A DNA stretch of 64,000 nt from an uncultured Alistipes sp. (lineage in GTDB: Bacteria; Bacteroidota; Bacteroidia; Bacteroidales; Rikenellaceae): positions 1 to 64,000 of the forward strand of contig CALUNE010000013.1 of the NCBI GenBank assembly GCA_944321945.1, in the 5' to 3' direction. Positions 44,080 to 53,478 of the stretch are shown one piece after another. The notes under the pieces are model-generated. The model worked only from the letters and a program-made list of their open reading frames with translations, was not told the DNA's origin and ran no database searches. The stretch's first letter is position 1; each line of letters begins with the position of its first letter. The translations under genes were made by a program, and so were the position numbers.

Positions 44080-44156
44080 CTCTTTTCTGCGTGGAAAATG
44101 GCATCTTTGCCGGGTTTTTATCGCTCGCGGCGGCGGATTCGCCCGATTGCCGGTTT

Positions 44157-46643
44157 CTACGACTCTTGCGCCTCCTCGGGTGGAGCGGGCGGAATGTCGG
44201 GATAGGGTATGGCGAAGGGGCGCAGCGGCGCCAGATGCAGCGGCAGACTGGCCGTGTGCAGAAAATGCCAGAAATCCGTGGGAAAGTGTACGACCTGTCC
44301 CTTGCCGGAACGAAGCGTGGTGAGTACCACGCGGCCGTCGCTCAGCCGTCCGATGTGTTCGAGCCGTTCGCTGCCGAACATCCCGGGACGGATGCGCAGC
44401 ACTTCGCCGGTCGTGCGGTTCCAGAGCCGGGCGAAATCCAGCCGCATCGAGTCGCATGCTCCTTTGATCAGCACCCAGTCGTCTCCAAACGGGAGGAGGT
44501 TCGACCAGGGATCCATGTTCCGCAGTCGGGTAGCCCGGCAGCGGCGCGTCTCGACATCGAGCTCCAGCAGCCGGGCGTCCAGTTCCCGGTCCGTGAAGCC
44601 GCACATCACCAGACGACCGGTTCCGGGAACAGGAATGGAGCCGTTGAATCCGTCGCCGCTCGATATGCGGAAGCCCAGTGGTGAGAGCGTGCCGTTGTCG
44701 AAACGATACGTCTCTTCGCCGTGAGCAAGGAGGATGCGTCCGAGTCCGTCGCATGCAAACCTGCAGGGGTGCTGTGCCTTGGGCAGGGGAAAACGCTGGA
44801 CGCGCTCCACACCCTGCGGATTCATCGTGAGGATCGTGGCGCTCTGTCGGTCACCGAAGCAGAGTGAGCGGCCGAACCACCGGGGCCGTTGGTCGAGGAA
44901 AAGATGGGGCGATTCCTCTTTCGGCAGGTCGCACAGCCGCTTCCAGCTGTTCGCTTCCAGGGGATTCTTGCCACCGAGGAGCATCCAGCACTGCATGGGC
45001 GGAAGGTAGTAGAACGCCGCATAGAAATCCAGCTCCGGGGAGTAGGTCAGGCAGCAAAACCGGTTCCAGCGCACCCTGACCGGTTGCAGCGGGCGCTGGC
45101 GAAGGTCGGCGACGAAATTCCCCTGCCACTGCTCCGCGTCGCGGTTTTTCCAACGTCCGCTGCAGAAGTCGCCGGCCAACGCGTCGAGCATGTAGTCGGC
45201 ATCATCGGGCCACGGTACCTCTTCGCAGGGCATCGTGCGTTCGGGGGCGAGCGTTCGGGCCGGAGTGCCCGATGCGCGCCCCGACTGCTTCAATTGCCGA
45301 CAAGATTGACCCGCCTTCCGGCAGGCCTTTTCGAAATCCGCAGCGTGAGCCTCCGGCTGCAACGTGAGGAGGTAGCTATCGTCGCCGTCGAGGTCGTAGA
45401 GCCGGTATCCGTGGCCGGTCAGCTCCTGCCCGAGGGCAGCCATGCCCTCCTCGTGCGAACGGCAGGCATATTGCACCCCGATCTCGTCGAATCGGGCGTC
45501 GTGCAGCGCAGAAATCGTCTCGCCCCATTTTTTCCGCATCTCGGCCAGCGAATCGTTCACTTCTCCGTCGTATTTGAGCAGGTCCAGCGCCTCCTCCACA
45601 GCCCGCTCGACCTCCGGGAATTTACTCCCACCGGCCGATGTGTCGCCCGGATCGTTCTCCTCCTTCGGCTGGGCCTCTTCTTCGGCTTGTCCGATCGTCG
45701 ACAGGTTGCGTCCGAGCTGATTCTCGAGCATCTGAAACACCTTCACGTGGGCATTCCGGATCCCCTGGCTCGTGTAGACCATCACGGGCTTGCGCACCAG
45801 CCGGATGCCGAACCCTTCCAGTGCGTTGAACAGTTCCGGAAGCTGCAGCGGCGTGAACATCCGGTGCTGCATCACGGGGCGGTCTTCGATGAAGAGATCG
45901 CCGTGGCCCTCGTTCCATAGGCCGCGCGTCGTGTTGTCGTCGTTGCGGAGTGAGATCTCGTAGCTGTTGTGCTGGCGACAACGGCCGTAGAGGCTGCGGG
46001 GGCTGTTCAACCGGAGTGTCAGCACCACGCGCCGGCGCCGCTCCTCTTTCGGGGCCGCCGGGTCGGCATAGGGCTCGCCGTCGGAGGAGAACTGCGTGAC
46101 GACCTCCCATTCGTATGACTCGGGCCACGGAATCCCGGCAGCCTCCAGCCATCGGAAGGCCTCCAACCGGTGCGTAACGGTGTCGTAGAAGGCTTCGATC
46201 CGGCTTCTGAGTTCCTGCAGGTGAGGAAATGGAAATCCCTCCAGCAGGCGGACGGTGCGCCGCAGCAGGAACAGCTCCGCGGGATCCTCGACCATCAGCA
46301 TGCGCGCCAGCACAAGCAGATAACGCACGGCCTCCGGCTCTGCCGAAAGGGCGAGAAGCGCCACGCAGTACCAGAACCCCACGATGTCGTAATCCTTCGA
46401 CAGGCCTGTCGTGCGTTGGTGTTCGCGCTCTGCGGACGAGGTCGGGAGGATGGCGTAGTTGTCGAGCGAGGCCGCAACGGCCCGCACCACCTCCGCGTCG
46501 GCAGCGAACGGCTCCATGCGCAGCACCTCCTTGAGATTGAGTGGCGCGTGGATGAACGATCCGAGTTTGCGGTTGAGTGCGTCGATCTTTTGTACGGCGT
46601 CGGGGGTGCTGTCGGGCAGGGGTTGGATGTGCAGGGGTGTCAT
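44157..46643 (-). CDS. Large uncharacterised protein, last gene of the DUF1266/ankyrin operon
   Basis: The protein has 828 residues and no signal peptide or membrane helix, so it is probably cytoplasmic. The first 250 residues are helical. Residues about 290-330 include GIRLVRKPVMVYTSQGIRNAHVKVFQ. An acidic, low-complexity linker (QAEEEAQPKEENDPGD) follows. The last 350 residues consist of repeated short strands with GR, DG and W motifs (for example FACDGLGRILLAHGEETYRF, LLPFGDDWVLIKGACDS, IGRLSDGRVVLTTLRSG) that suggest a beta-propeller. I do not recognise the family. It lies 12 bases after the lipoprotein gene and ends the operon; no clear terminator follows before the purC promoter. Confidence 0.8.
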   Translation of the reverse strand: MTPLHIQPLPDSTPDAVQKIDALNRKLGSFIHAPLNLKEVLRMEPFAADAEVVRAVAASLDNYAILPTSSAEREHQRTTGLSKDYDIVGFWYCVALLALSAEPEAVRYLLVLARMLMVEDPAELFLLRRTVRLLEGFPFPHLQELRSRIEAFYDTVTHRLEAFRWLEAAGIPWPESYEWEVVTQFSSDGEPYADPAAPKEERRRRVVLTLRLNSPRSLYGRCRQHNSYEISLRNDDNTTRGLWNEGHGDLFIEDRPVMQHRMFTPLQLPELFNALEGFGIRLVRKPVMVYTSQGIRNAHVKVFQMLENQLGRNLSTIGQAEEEAQPKEENDPGDTSAGGSKFPEVERAVEEALDLLKYDGEVNDSLAEMRKKWGETISALHDARFDEIGVQYACRSHEEGMAALGQELTGHGYRLYDLDGDDSYLLTLQPEAHAADFEKACRKAGQSCRQLKQSGRASGTPARTLAPERTMPCEEVPWPDDADYMLDALAGDFCSGRWKNRDAEQWQGNFVADLRQRPLQPVRVRWNRFCCLTYSPELDFYAAFYYLPPMQCWMLLGGKNPLEANSWKRLCDLPKEESPHLFLDQRPRWFGRSLCFGDRQSATILTMNPQGVERVQRFPLPKAQHPCRFACDGLGRILLAHGEETYRFDNGTLSPLGFRISSGDGFNGSIPVPGTGRLVMCGFTDRELDARLLELDVETRRCRATRLRNMDPWSNLLPFGDDWVLIKGACDSMRLDFARLWNRTTGEVLRIRPGMFGSERLEHIGRLSDGRVVLTTLRSGKGQVVHFPTDFWHFLHTASLPLHLAPLRPFAIPYPDIPPAPPEEAQES

Positions 46644-46655
46644 GGAAATGCGGGA

Positions 46656-47282
46656 TTATCGATTTTCGAAGGGTGAACGGTCGAGCAGAGCCTCCTCGGG
46701 AATCCCGGCCGACCGGGGCCAGAAGAATTCATCCTCCGTATCGTCGCTCCAGAAGAGCGGCAGCATCAGGGGCAGGTACTGGAACAGGTGGCGGCCGTCG
46801 GTCAGGCTGGCAAAGACCACGATGAAGGTATTCATCCGCATGCGTTCGTCCCAGGCAAAGCGCCACGAGAGATAGAGGTTCTGCATCCGTCCGGGACGGG
46901 TTGCCACCGCCACGTCTCCCTCTCCATCGGGCAAGAAATGGCCCGAGTCGAGCGACAGTTCGCCCAGCTCCATGATGCCTTCGGAGGCTTGAAGGACGCA
47001 CGTCGCCTTGAAACACTCCCGGCGGCGGATCGAGCGGTGGGGAATGGTCGCGCGAACCACTACCCAGACCGAATCCCCGTGCAGGATGGCGTGCTCGGCC
47101 TCGAAGCGCACCTGCGGACGTTCGAGGGGTTTCAGACGGCGGTTTACCTCCTCGGCATCCCGATACAACCAGGTCGATTCGGAGGCTGCGAAAGACGGAT
47201 TGATTTCCGTGGATTTGCGGATGCTTGCACAGCTTGTGGCGGCGAGCAGCAGGATGAATGCGATCAGATGGTTGATTTTCAT
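46656..47282 (-). CDS. Uncharacterised lipoprotein in the DUF1266/ankyrin operon
   Basis: The protein has 208 residues from the ATG at 47282, giving a lipoprotein signal (MKINHLIAFILLLAATSC) with acylated Cys 18. The mature part is beta-rich with aromatic residues (VRFEAEHAILHGDSVWVVVRA, NLYLSWRFAWDERMRMNTF). No known motif was recognised. The longer open frame upstream (to 47513) overlaps the preceding gene and is rejected. It follows that gene by 13 bases. Confidence 0.82.
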   Translation of the reverse strand: MKINHLIAFILLLAATSCASIRKSTEINPSFAASESTWLYRDAEEVNRRLKPLERPQVRFEAEHAILHGDSVWVVVRATIPHRSIRRRECFKATCVLQASEGIMELGELSLDSGHFLPDGEGDVAVATRPGRMQNLYLSWRFAWDERMRMNTFIVVFASLTDGRHLFQYLPLMLPLFWSDDTEDEFFWPRSAGIPEEALLDRSPFENR

Positions 47283-47295
47283 GATTCTTGTTTTT

Positions 47296-47817
47296 TTATG
47301 TGTAGCGGGCCAGCAGCCAGATAACAAGCCCGACAACGAGGGCCACGACGAGAAAGCGCACGAGGTCGCGTCGGATAGAGGGCTCCTCCTCGGGGCGGCA
47401 GCGGAACATCCGGGCCAACTCCTCGAAACTCCGGCAGCCATAGACCGCCTGCCGGAAGTCGGCGGCGTTGCGTCAGCACGCCTCCCGGAACCACTCCGAC
47501 CGGGGATATTCACGGGCGATCCACGCCTGCAGCTCCGGGAGCGGACAGTCGCGGACCTCCTCTTCGAAGTCGGTGTCGTAGCGGATGGTGCGTCGGTCAG
47601 CCGGGCCGATATGGCTGTAAAGTCCGGCCGGACCGATCTCCCGACAGCGGCGGATCGTGTAGCAGCGCTCGGAGGCGTCGACCACCTCCTGCCCGGCCCA
47701 GCCCTTGGCCTCGGCGAGCAGCCGGCGTGTCGTCACGTTCTCCTCCCGCCAGAAGACATAGACCGTATGCTCCGCGGGGGCAAGGTAGAAGACCGGATAT
47801 TTCAGCGCGGCTTTCAT
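47296..47817 (-). pseudogene. Small tail-anchored protein gene interrupted by an in-frame TGA
   Basis: From the ATG at 47817 the frame codes 114 residues (MKAALKYPVFYLAPAEHTVYVFWREENVTT to SEWFREAC) and meets TGA at 47475-47473. The same frame stays open for 58 more codons to TAA at 47298-47296. It encodes NAADFRQAVYGCRSFEELARMF, a charged stretch, and a clear membrane helix (LVRFLVVALVVGLVIWLLARYT). The continuity of sense and the fit to the next gene (13 bases) suggest one protein of about 173 residues with a C-terminal anchor. The TGA could be a recent nonsense mutation or a sequencing error from TGG or CGA. Separate translation of the C-terminal piece is also possible. Family unknown. Confidence 0.65.
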
Positions 47818-47835
47818 TGCTGTTTCGTCGGGCCC

Positions 47836-48639
47836 TTACCACGGGTAGCGCACCCACGGGCTCTTCGGATCGCTCAGCAGCACGTCGGCCGTCTTTTTCA
47901 TCACCGCATTGTAGGCCCGTTTGCCGCCCCACAGCGAACGTCCGAGGAGGTAGCTCATCGCCAGTTCGCGCCACGACCCGCACGCCTCGTGTGCCAGTGC
48001 ATCGGCCCGGCTGATGTACTCCCACGCCTCCTCTTCGGAGAGGTAGCCCATCTCGCAGCAGGCGCGTGCCAGAAAGACTATGCGCCCGGCATCCCAGCCC
48101 GTCACGTTGCAGCCGCTGAGTTCTTCTTTCGAGGCGACCACGCCGCACGAGAGGAGTTCATCGAAGGTCTCCCGCAGATTTTCGAGCTGTGACGAGACCT
48201 TGTCGTAATCCTCCTGCGAGGTCATCTGCTGCTGGAGAAGTTCGTCCTGCCGTTCGCGGTCGTCGAGCCGGAAGGCTTCGAGCACCGTGGGCCAGTAGTA
48301 GCGGAATCCCTTTTCGACGAGGTAGTCCAGTTGCCCGCGGGCCTCCGCAGTGGAGTCGATGCCCCACCAGCCGCCCACGATCTCGGGCAGCGCGTCGAAA
48401 ATCCCCGTCTCCAGCGAATTCTGCCAGGCTCCCTGCTGCGAGGCGTACATCGCTCCGACGGCCAGCTGACGGCACCGTTCGTCATCGAGCGTCGATTTCG
48501 GGTTGAGACAGATCTCCCGGAAGGAGCGGCGCAGCTTGCGCACCGTCGTCCAGATCCGGCTGCCTTTCCTGTAGAGCCACGTCAGGGCACCGACCGCTAC
48601 GGCCGCCAGCATCACGTAGAATTCGATTCCCCGTTCCAT
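47836..48639 (-). CDS. DUF1266 protein with N-terminal membrane helix
   Basis: The protein has 267 residues. A hydrophobic segment (FYVMLAAVAVGALTWLY) at 8-24 anchors it. The DUF1266 domain fills most of the rest: TGWDAGRIVFLARACCEMGYLSEEEAWEYISRADALAHEACGSW is the family core, and the chain ends SPWVRYPW, a typical DUF1266 close. The second DUF1266 protein, encoded 12 bases upstream, ends SPWRQIPW. Function of DUF1266 is not established; some members occur in toxin-immunity neighbourhoods. Its target is unknown. Confidence 0.85.
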   Translation of the reverse strand: MERGIEFYVMLAAVAVGALTWLYRKGSRIWTTVRKLRRSFREICLNPKSTLDDERCRQLAVGAMYASQQGAWQNSLETGIFDALPEIVGGWWGIDSTAEARGQLDYLVEKGFRYYWPTVLEAFRLDDRERQDELLQQQMTSQEDYDKVSSQLENLRETFDELLSCGVVASKEELSGCNVTGWDAGRIVFLARACCEMGYLSEEEAWEYISRADALAHEACGSWRELAMSYLLGRSLWGGKRAYNAVMKKTADVLLSDPKSPWVRYPW

Positions 48640-48651
48640 CGCTGTCGGTGG

Positions 48652-49662
48652 CTATGCGTTCCACGGGATCTGCCGCCAGGGCGACCGTTCCTCTTCGAGC
48701 AGCGCGGTGACGATCTCCCAGGCGGTCTGACACTCCTCCTCGTCGCCGTGCCAGACGCCGCGGCCCATGGCGAAGCTGCGTCCGTACTCTTCCCACGACG
48801 AGAAGTGTTCGCGGGCGGCATCGGCCGCCACCTGCATCACCTGCCACATCTCCTCCTCGGAGAGATAACCGGCGTGAAGAGCCCAACGCCCGAGATTGGC
48901 GATGCGCACCAGATCCCACGCGATGACCGTCCGCGGAAGGGTCCCGACCGTGCAGCAGCCGTTTCCGATCATCCACTCCGCGATCAACCGTACATCTTCG
49001 GCCTTCTCTTCGGGATCGTCCGCTCCGGGCTCCGCCACACATCCCTGCAGCCGGGCCAGCGCCGCGTCGGCATCGGCGTGGTGTCCCTCGTGGAGCAGCC
49101 ACCGGACGATTTCGAGCGTCGAGTTGCGGTCCGTGATGTTCCACCAGCTCTGCAGCTGTGCGCGGTAGGTTTCGGGCAGGACTTCGCTCTCGACGGCATC
49201 CACCGCCTCGTCGTTATAGACCAGCAGCGGTGCGGCAAAAGCCATCAGTCGGCGCTGCTCCGCAGTCAGCCGGCACGTCGCGGCGTGTTTAATCTCCCAG
49301 CCGTCGTCCTCGCCCAGCCAGTCAAGCGCCGCGGCATTTGCCTCGCGCAGCTCCTTTTCGAGGCTTCCATCCTGCATGGCCTGCATCGTCGCGGCAGCCT
49401 GCGCCATATTGTGCCGGGCGGCTTCGGCCACGGCGGCAGCATCCACACCGCCAAGCGTTCCCATGGCGGCCTGCTGTGCCTGGATCTCCGCCAGATTGGG
49501 TACGGCAGCCTGCATCTGCGCCATGATCTGTGCCTGCATGTCGCCCATGTCGGGCATCCCCGGAATCGAGCCCATCATTGCGCGCATCTGCTCCAGGGCC
49601 GCCTCCTGCGCTGCCCGGGCAATCTCCTCCGGGCTTTGGGGTTTCATCTTTTCGTTTGCCAT
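48652..49662 (-). CDS. DUF1266 protein with Met/Gln-rich N-terminus
   Basis: The protein has 336 residues. The first 85 are rich in Met, Gln and Ala (GMPDMGDMQAQIMAQMQAAV) and probably form an amphipathic helix or coiled coil. The DUF1266 domain spans about 120-334, with TVIAWDLVRIANLGRWALHAGYLSEEEMWQVM and SWEEYGRSFAMGRGVWHGDEEE, ending SPWRQIPWNA. It is a diverged paralog of the next gene in the operon; it lacks that protein's membrane helix, so the pair covers a soluble and an anchored form. Confidence 0.85.
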   Translation of the reverse strand: MANEKMKPQSPEEIARAAQEAALEQMRAMMGSIPGMPDMGDMQAQIMAQMQAAVPNLAEIQAQQAAMGTLGGVDAAAVAEAARHNMAQAAATMQAMQDGSLEKELREANAAALDWLGEDDGWEIKHAATCRLTAEQRRLMAFAAPLLVYNDEAVDAVESEVLPETYRAQLQSWWNITDRNSTLEIVRWLLHEGHHADADAALARLQGCVAEPGADDPEEKAEDVRLIAEWMIGNGCCTVGTLPRTVIAWDLVRIANLGRWALHAGYLSEEEMWQVMQVAADAAREHFSSWEEYGRSFAMGRGVWHGDEEECQTAWEIVTALLEEERSPWRQIPWNA

Positions 49663-49693
49663 GTTCGGTAGGTTTTAAGGTTTTCGATCCATT

Positions 49694-50683
49694 TTATCCT
49701 TCGGCGCCGGCCGCAAGCAGCAGCTCGACGATCTCCGTGAAGCCCCGCTCACCGGCGTAGTAGAGGGCCGTGTGCTGGAGATTGTCCGCCGTGTTGACTT
49801 CGGCATGGCGCTCCACGAGCAGGCGCACAACCTCGTTGTTCCCGGCGCGGGCCGCCACGAGCAGCGGAGTTTCGCCCGCTCCGTTTCGGGCGTCGAGCGA
49901 CGCCCCGGCCCCCAATAGCGCCTCTACAAGAAAGCGATTGCCGGTGCGGGCCGACAGGTGCAGGGGTGTGGAGCCGTCGGGCAGCGGACTGTTTGCGTTG
50001 GCCCCGGCATCGAGAAGCATCCGGGCAATGTGCAGATTCCCGCGACCACAGGCTATCAGCAGCGGCGTCTCACCCGCATCGTTCGGGGCGTCGAGCTGCG
50101 CCTTCGAGGCGGCAAGCAGCCGCCGCACGACCTCCGCCTGGTCGTTCCAGACGGCCTGGTGCAGCGGTGTGTTGCCCTTGGTGTCGCGACGGTCCGCCCC
50201 GCCGGATCCGCTTCGGCTCAACTTCATCACCACCTCCGTCAGTCCGTGTGCCGTGGCGTAGTCCAGTGCACAGTGTCCCGCCTGGTCGGTCAGCAGCGTG
50301 TCGGCTCCGCGGTCGATCAGCCACAGGGCTGCATCCGTGCGGCGGTTTTCCAACAGCCGCATCAGCGGTGTGCAGCCCTCGCGGTCGGAAACATCCATGT
50401 CGGCTCCGGCCTCCAGAAGGCGGGCAATGATCTCCCGGCTGCCGCTGTACGCGGCGGCATGGAGCGGCGTTTCAGAGCGGTTGTTGACTTGAGAGACATC
50501 GGCTCCCCGGTCAAGCAGCAGCGCAGCCAGATCGCGATACCCCTGTCGGCAGGCGTAGTGGAGCGCCGTATTGCCCTCGGCATCGCGGCGGTTGAGATCG
50601 ATGCCGTCCCGTTCGAGGAGCAGCTTCACGATGTTTTTCTGCCCGTTGCGACAGGCCCCTAAAAAAGTCTGGAAGGTATCCAT
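49694..50683 (-). CDS. Ankyrin-repeat protein (about nine repeats)
   Basis: The protein has 329 residues made almost wholly of ankyrin repeats with the period of about 33 and the signatures GNTALHYACRQGYRDLAALLL, SETPLHAAAYSGSREIIARLL, GNTPLHQAVWNDQAEVVRRLL and GSTPLHLSARTGNRFLVEALL. There is no signal peptide or enzymatic domain, so it is a cytoplasmic binding scaffold. Bacterial proteins of this kind often act as immunity or partner proteins. The other ankyrin gene of the operon ends 10 bases upstream. Confidence 0.93.
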   Translation of the reverse strand: MDTFQTFLGACRNGQKNIVKLLLERDGIDLNRRDAEGNTALHYACRQGYRDLAALLLDRGADVSQVNNRSETPLHAAAYSGSREIIARLLEAGADMDVSDREGCTPLMRLLENRRTDAALWLIDRGADTLLTDQAGHCALDYATAHGLTEVVMKLSRSGSGGADRRDTKGNTPLHQAVWNDQAEVVRRLLAASKAQLDAPNDAGETPLLIACGRGNLHIARMLLDAGANANSPLPDGSTPLHLSARTGNRFLVEALLGAGASLDARNGAGETPLLVAARAGNNEVVRLLVERHAEVNTADNLQHTALYYAGERGFTEIVELLLAAGAEG

Positions 50684-50693
50684 GGTGTTGATT

Positions 50694-52223
50694 TCAGACG
50701 TGTTTCAGCAAAAATTTCACAAGCGATTCGTTGTTGTTGCGCATGGCGATGTCGAGCGGCGTACGCCCTTCGTTGTCGGCGGCCGAGACATCGGGACGTC
50801 CGTAGTCGAAGAGCAGCTCGGCCGCCTGCCGCGCCGCCCCATGCGTGTAGCTTGCGGCCGCATAGTGCAGTACCGTGTGCCCTTCGTTGTCGGTGGCGCA
50901 GGGATCGGCACCGGCCTCAAGCAGCCGTTCCAGCATCTCCGGCTGATACGGTCCGGCGCTGTGCGGACCCAGCAGATGCATCAGGGCCGTGCGACCCATC
51001 GCATCGCGGGCATTCACATCGACCTTTTGTTTCAGCAGGCGCCGCAAGGTCCAGATGGCCAGTTCGTAGTCATCGTGCTGGCACGCCAGCATAAGGGCCC
51101 GTTCGTCTTTCCCCGTCTGTGGGGCATCGGGGTGCCATCCCCGCTCATCGAAGAGTTCCATGAGCGGTGCGAATCGCTCCATGCCGTCCGAGATGCGGCA
51201 TCCCTGATCGATCCAGACGGCAAAGGGGGCCACACCCTTCGAGGTTCGCCGGTCGGGATCGGCTCCGGCCCGGAGCAGCATCGCCGCGATTCCGACTTCG
51301 CCCCACTCCAGCGCGCAGACCAGCGGCGTCTTGCCCGTCCAGTCGTTCATTTCGCGGTCGTCGCACGCCGCATCGGGATCGGCGCCCGCCTGCAGCAGGG
51401 CTTCCAGAGCTTTCCAATCTCTTTTCCGCAATGCTTGAAAGAGCCCCATTCCGCCGCTCTCCAGCGTCTGTTCGTCGAAGGGATCCTCGCCCGAGAGCAG
51501 GGCGCCTACCCATTTTGCACCGCCCTCGGCGGCGAGGTCGAAGGCTCGTTGGCCGGCCGTGTTTTTCTCGTCGGGGTCAATCTGCCCGCTGTGGAGCAGC
51601 AACGCTGCCGTCGCGTAGCAGCGCATCTGTTCCGCCCGGAGCTCCTCCAGCTCCTCGCGGGCCTCCCGCTGCTGTTTCTCGGAGACCCACCGTTCGCCGA
51701 AGCTGGCGATGAAGCGCTCCTTGCCGGCGATCTCCCTTGCCGTATCGGCAGCGCGGCGGCAGAGGATGTGCAGGGCATTGTCGCCGTAGCTGTTCGTGGA
51801 GTCGAGACGCTGCCCGGAGTCGATCAGTACGGCCACCATCGCGTGGTGGCGGTTTTGCACGGCTTCGAGCAGTGCCGTCGTACCGCGTGCCGAACGCGGA
51901 AGGTTCGCACCGCGATCCAGCAGCAGCCGTGCCGCCGTGGCGATCTGTTCTTCCTGTGCGGCCACCCTGCTGCGGCGCGAGGCCAGGCGGAAAAGGGGCG
52001 TGTGCCCCTCCGAGTCGCGGTCGTTCACCCCGGCCCCGCGGTCGAGCAGCGAAGCGATGGCTTCGCAGTCGGCAAATTCGGCCGCGATATGCAGTGACGT
52101 GCGGCCGTAGTTCTCCTCGTCGCGTGCGTCGGTCGGAATCTCGGTAAGAAGTTGCCGCCGGCGCTCCTCCTTTGCAGGGTTCGGATAGCAATAAAGGTCG
52201 TAGAGTTCCCGGAGCGGTGTCAT
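50694..52223 (-). CDS. Large ankyrin-repeat protein
   Basis: The protein has 509 residues. Ankyrin repeats occur at about 35-170 (GRTSLHIAAEFADCEAIASLL, GHTPLFRLASRR) and 270-509 (GKTPLVCALEWGEVGIAAMLL, GRTALMHLLGPH, GHTVLHYAAASYTHG, GRTPLDIAMRNNNESLVKFLL). A charged helical insert (SEKQQREAREELEELRAEQ) near 185-205 divides them. The start overlaps the previous stop by four bases (ATGA at 52223-52220 on the minus strand), so translation is coupled. No export signal is seen. Confidence 0.92.
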   Translation of the reverse strand: MTPLRELYDLYCYPNPAKEERRRQLLTEIPTDARDEENYGRTSLHIAAEFADCEAIASLLDRGAGVNDRDSEGHTPLFRLASRRSRVAAQEEQIATAARLLLDRGANLPRSARGTTALLEAVQNRHHAMVAVLIDSGQRLDSTNSYGDNALHILCRRAADTAREIAGKERFIASFGERWVSEKQQREAREELEELRAEQMRCYATAALLLHSGQIDPDEKNTAGQRAFDLAAEGGAKWVGALLSGEDPFDEQTLESGGMGLFQALRKRDWKALEALLQAGADPDAACDDREMNDWTGKTPLVCALEWGEVGIAAMLLRAGADPDRRTSKGVAPFAVWIDQGCRISDGMERFAPLMELFDERGWHPDAPQTGKDERALMLACQHDDYELAIWTLRRLLKQKVDVNARDAMGRTALMHLLGPHSAGPYQPEMLERLLEAGADPCATDNEGHTVLHYAAASYTHGAARQAAELLFDYGRPDVSAADNEGRTPLDIAMRNNNESLVKFLLKHV

Positions 52224-52762
52224 CGGTCGATCGTTTTGAGCAGGTTTTCAAGGTGTTTGTATCGGTGTCCGAGGCGGGCGGCAATTGCGCGCACCTCCTC
52301 GATGCGGCCCAACTGGTGGGCAGCCTCGGCCCGCAGGCGGAGGATCAGTGTGAGAGCGTCGTTGCGCGGCGTTTCGGGCAGCAGCGGACAGCGCGGCAGT
52401 TCGCTTGCGTCCTCCCACCGGCGGAAGGCCTCGGGAGGTTGTCGCTGTGACAGGGACGGGATGTCCGGGCAGGACGCCTCGTCGGACCGGCTGTCGAGCA
52501 GCCGTTCGGCATCGTCGAGCAGCCGTTCGGCATCGTCGAGCAGCCGCAGGCACTCCTCGTACCACTCCACCTCGAAGCAGCACAGCGCTCGATTGTAGCG
52601 TGTCGCGGCGTCTTTGCGTGCGGAGCGCTCGAAGCAGTCGTTGGCCAGCGGCCATGCTCCGCAGCAGAGGTAGTTGATCCCGGCGGCGAAAAGCCGCTCT
52701 GACTCCGATGGAGCCACATGCGTGGTTGCCTGCTCGGACGCCGGATCTCCCAGCAGTCTCAT
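52220..52762 (-). CDS. Small TPR-like helical protein
   Basis: The protein has 180 residues. Residues 20-85 resemble tetratricopeptide helices (ERLFAAGINYLCCGAWPLANDCFERSA, YNRALCCFEVEWYEECLRLLDDAE). The C-terminal helix repeats this style (LRLRAEAAHQLGRIEEVRAIAARLGH). It contains a 7-residue direct repeat, DDAERLL twice, from a 21-base duplication. It starts nine bases after the lipoprotein gene and overlaps the large ankyrin gene. Role unknown, likely protein-protein contact. Confidence 0.8.
   Translation of the reverse strand: MRLLGDPASEQATTHVAPSESERLFAAGINYLCCGAWPLANDCFERSARKDAATRYNRALCCFEVEWYEECLRLLDDAERLLDDAERLLDSRSDEASCPDIPSLSQRQPPEAFRRWEDASELPRCPLLPETPRNDALTLILRLRAEAAHQLGRIEEVRAIAARLGHRYKHLENLLKTIDR
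52505..52546 (-). repeat. In-frame 21-bp tandem duplication inside the TPR-like gene
   Basis: Two identical 21-base copies (52505-52525 and 52526-52546), preceded by a partial third copy, encode DDAERLL repeats. The change keeps the reading frame and may vary between strains. Confidence 0.85.
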
Positions 52763-52771
52763 CGTTCGGAT

Positions 52772-53458
52772 CTATTGGTCGATCGAAACCTCACCCGCCG
52801 CATTGGCCGTGAAGGCGACCATGTAGTAGTTCGTCACGGTAAAGCGTCCCTGGTATTCGGGCGCCTCGTTCTCATCGACGTAGTTCAGCTCGAACTGCAC
52901 CTGCATCTGTCCTGACTCTGCACGGTACTCCTCGCTGCGGTTCCAGCGGTCGACGTTGCTCAACGACACCGGCCACATCCGGAAACGGAACATCCCGGCC
53001 GACTTCAACGTCAGCTTTTTGCCCTCCTCATCGGACATCACCAGCGCATCCGCCTTTTCGCCGATTTTCTGAAGGTAGTCAAAGTCGATGGCCGCGAGAC
53101 TGAGTGGCGTCGAGCATGCGTAGGAGTTGATCTGGCGGTCGTCCTGCTTCGGGCCGTCGGTCGTGAACTTCCCGTCGGTGAGTTGGAACGAAAGGTAGTA
53201 GTCGTTGTTGTCGGCATCGAGGTAGTAGACGTCGATATGCGTGAGGATGTTCTCCAGTTTGCGGTCGCGGTTGTCCTCGCGCCACTCCACCGTGTAAATC
53301 TTGTATTTCGAAGTGTCGACGTGCTCCGCAATGAGCTCCCGAATTTTGGCAAGTCCCTCGGCGGAGGCCATCGGGAAGGTTTCGCCCGAGCCGCAGGCCG
53401 TGAGCGTCAGGGCGGCAACAACAATTGCCACGGCAATTTTCATAAGTCTGGTAATCAT
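52772..53458 (-). CDS. Uncharacterised lipoprotein, second gene of the operon
   Basis: The protein has 228 residues with the lipoprotein signal MITRLMKIAVAIVVAALTLTAC (Cys 22; an alternative start at 53443 gives a shorter signal). The mature protein has many Tyr, Asp and strand-like segments (KLENILTHIDVYYLDADNNDYYLSFQL, QMQVQFELNYVDENEAPEYQGRFTV). No catalytic motif is recognised. It lies 20 bases after the first gene of the operon and probably sits in the periplasm or on a membrane surface. Confidence 0.82.
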   Translation of the reverse strand: MITRLMKIAVAIVVAALTLTACGSGETFPMASAEGLAKIRELIAEHVDTSKYKIYTVEWREDNRDRKLENILTHIDVYYLDADNNDYYLSFQLTDGKFTTDGPKQDDRQINSYACSTPLSLAAIDFDYLQKIGEKADALVMSDEEGKKLTLKSAGMFRFRMWPVSLSNVDRWNRSEEYRAESGQMQVQFELNYVDENEAPEYQGRFTVTNYYMVAFTANAAGEVSIDQ

Positions 53459-53478
53459 GTCCGTATGTTTTTATGTTA

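Noticed and set aside
47473-47475. Selenocysteine codon
   Set aside because: No SECIS-like hairpin was recognised directly after the TGA, no sel genes are in the window, and a Sec-Arg context in a linker before a membrane helix has no redox motif.
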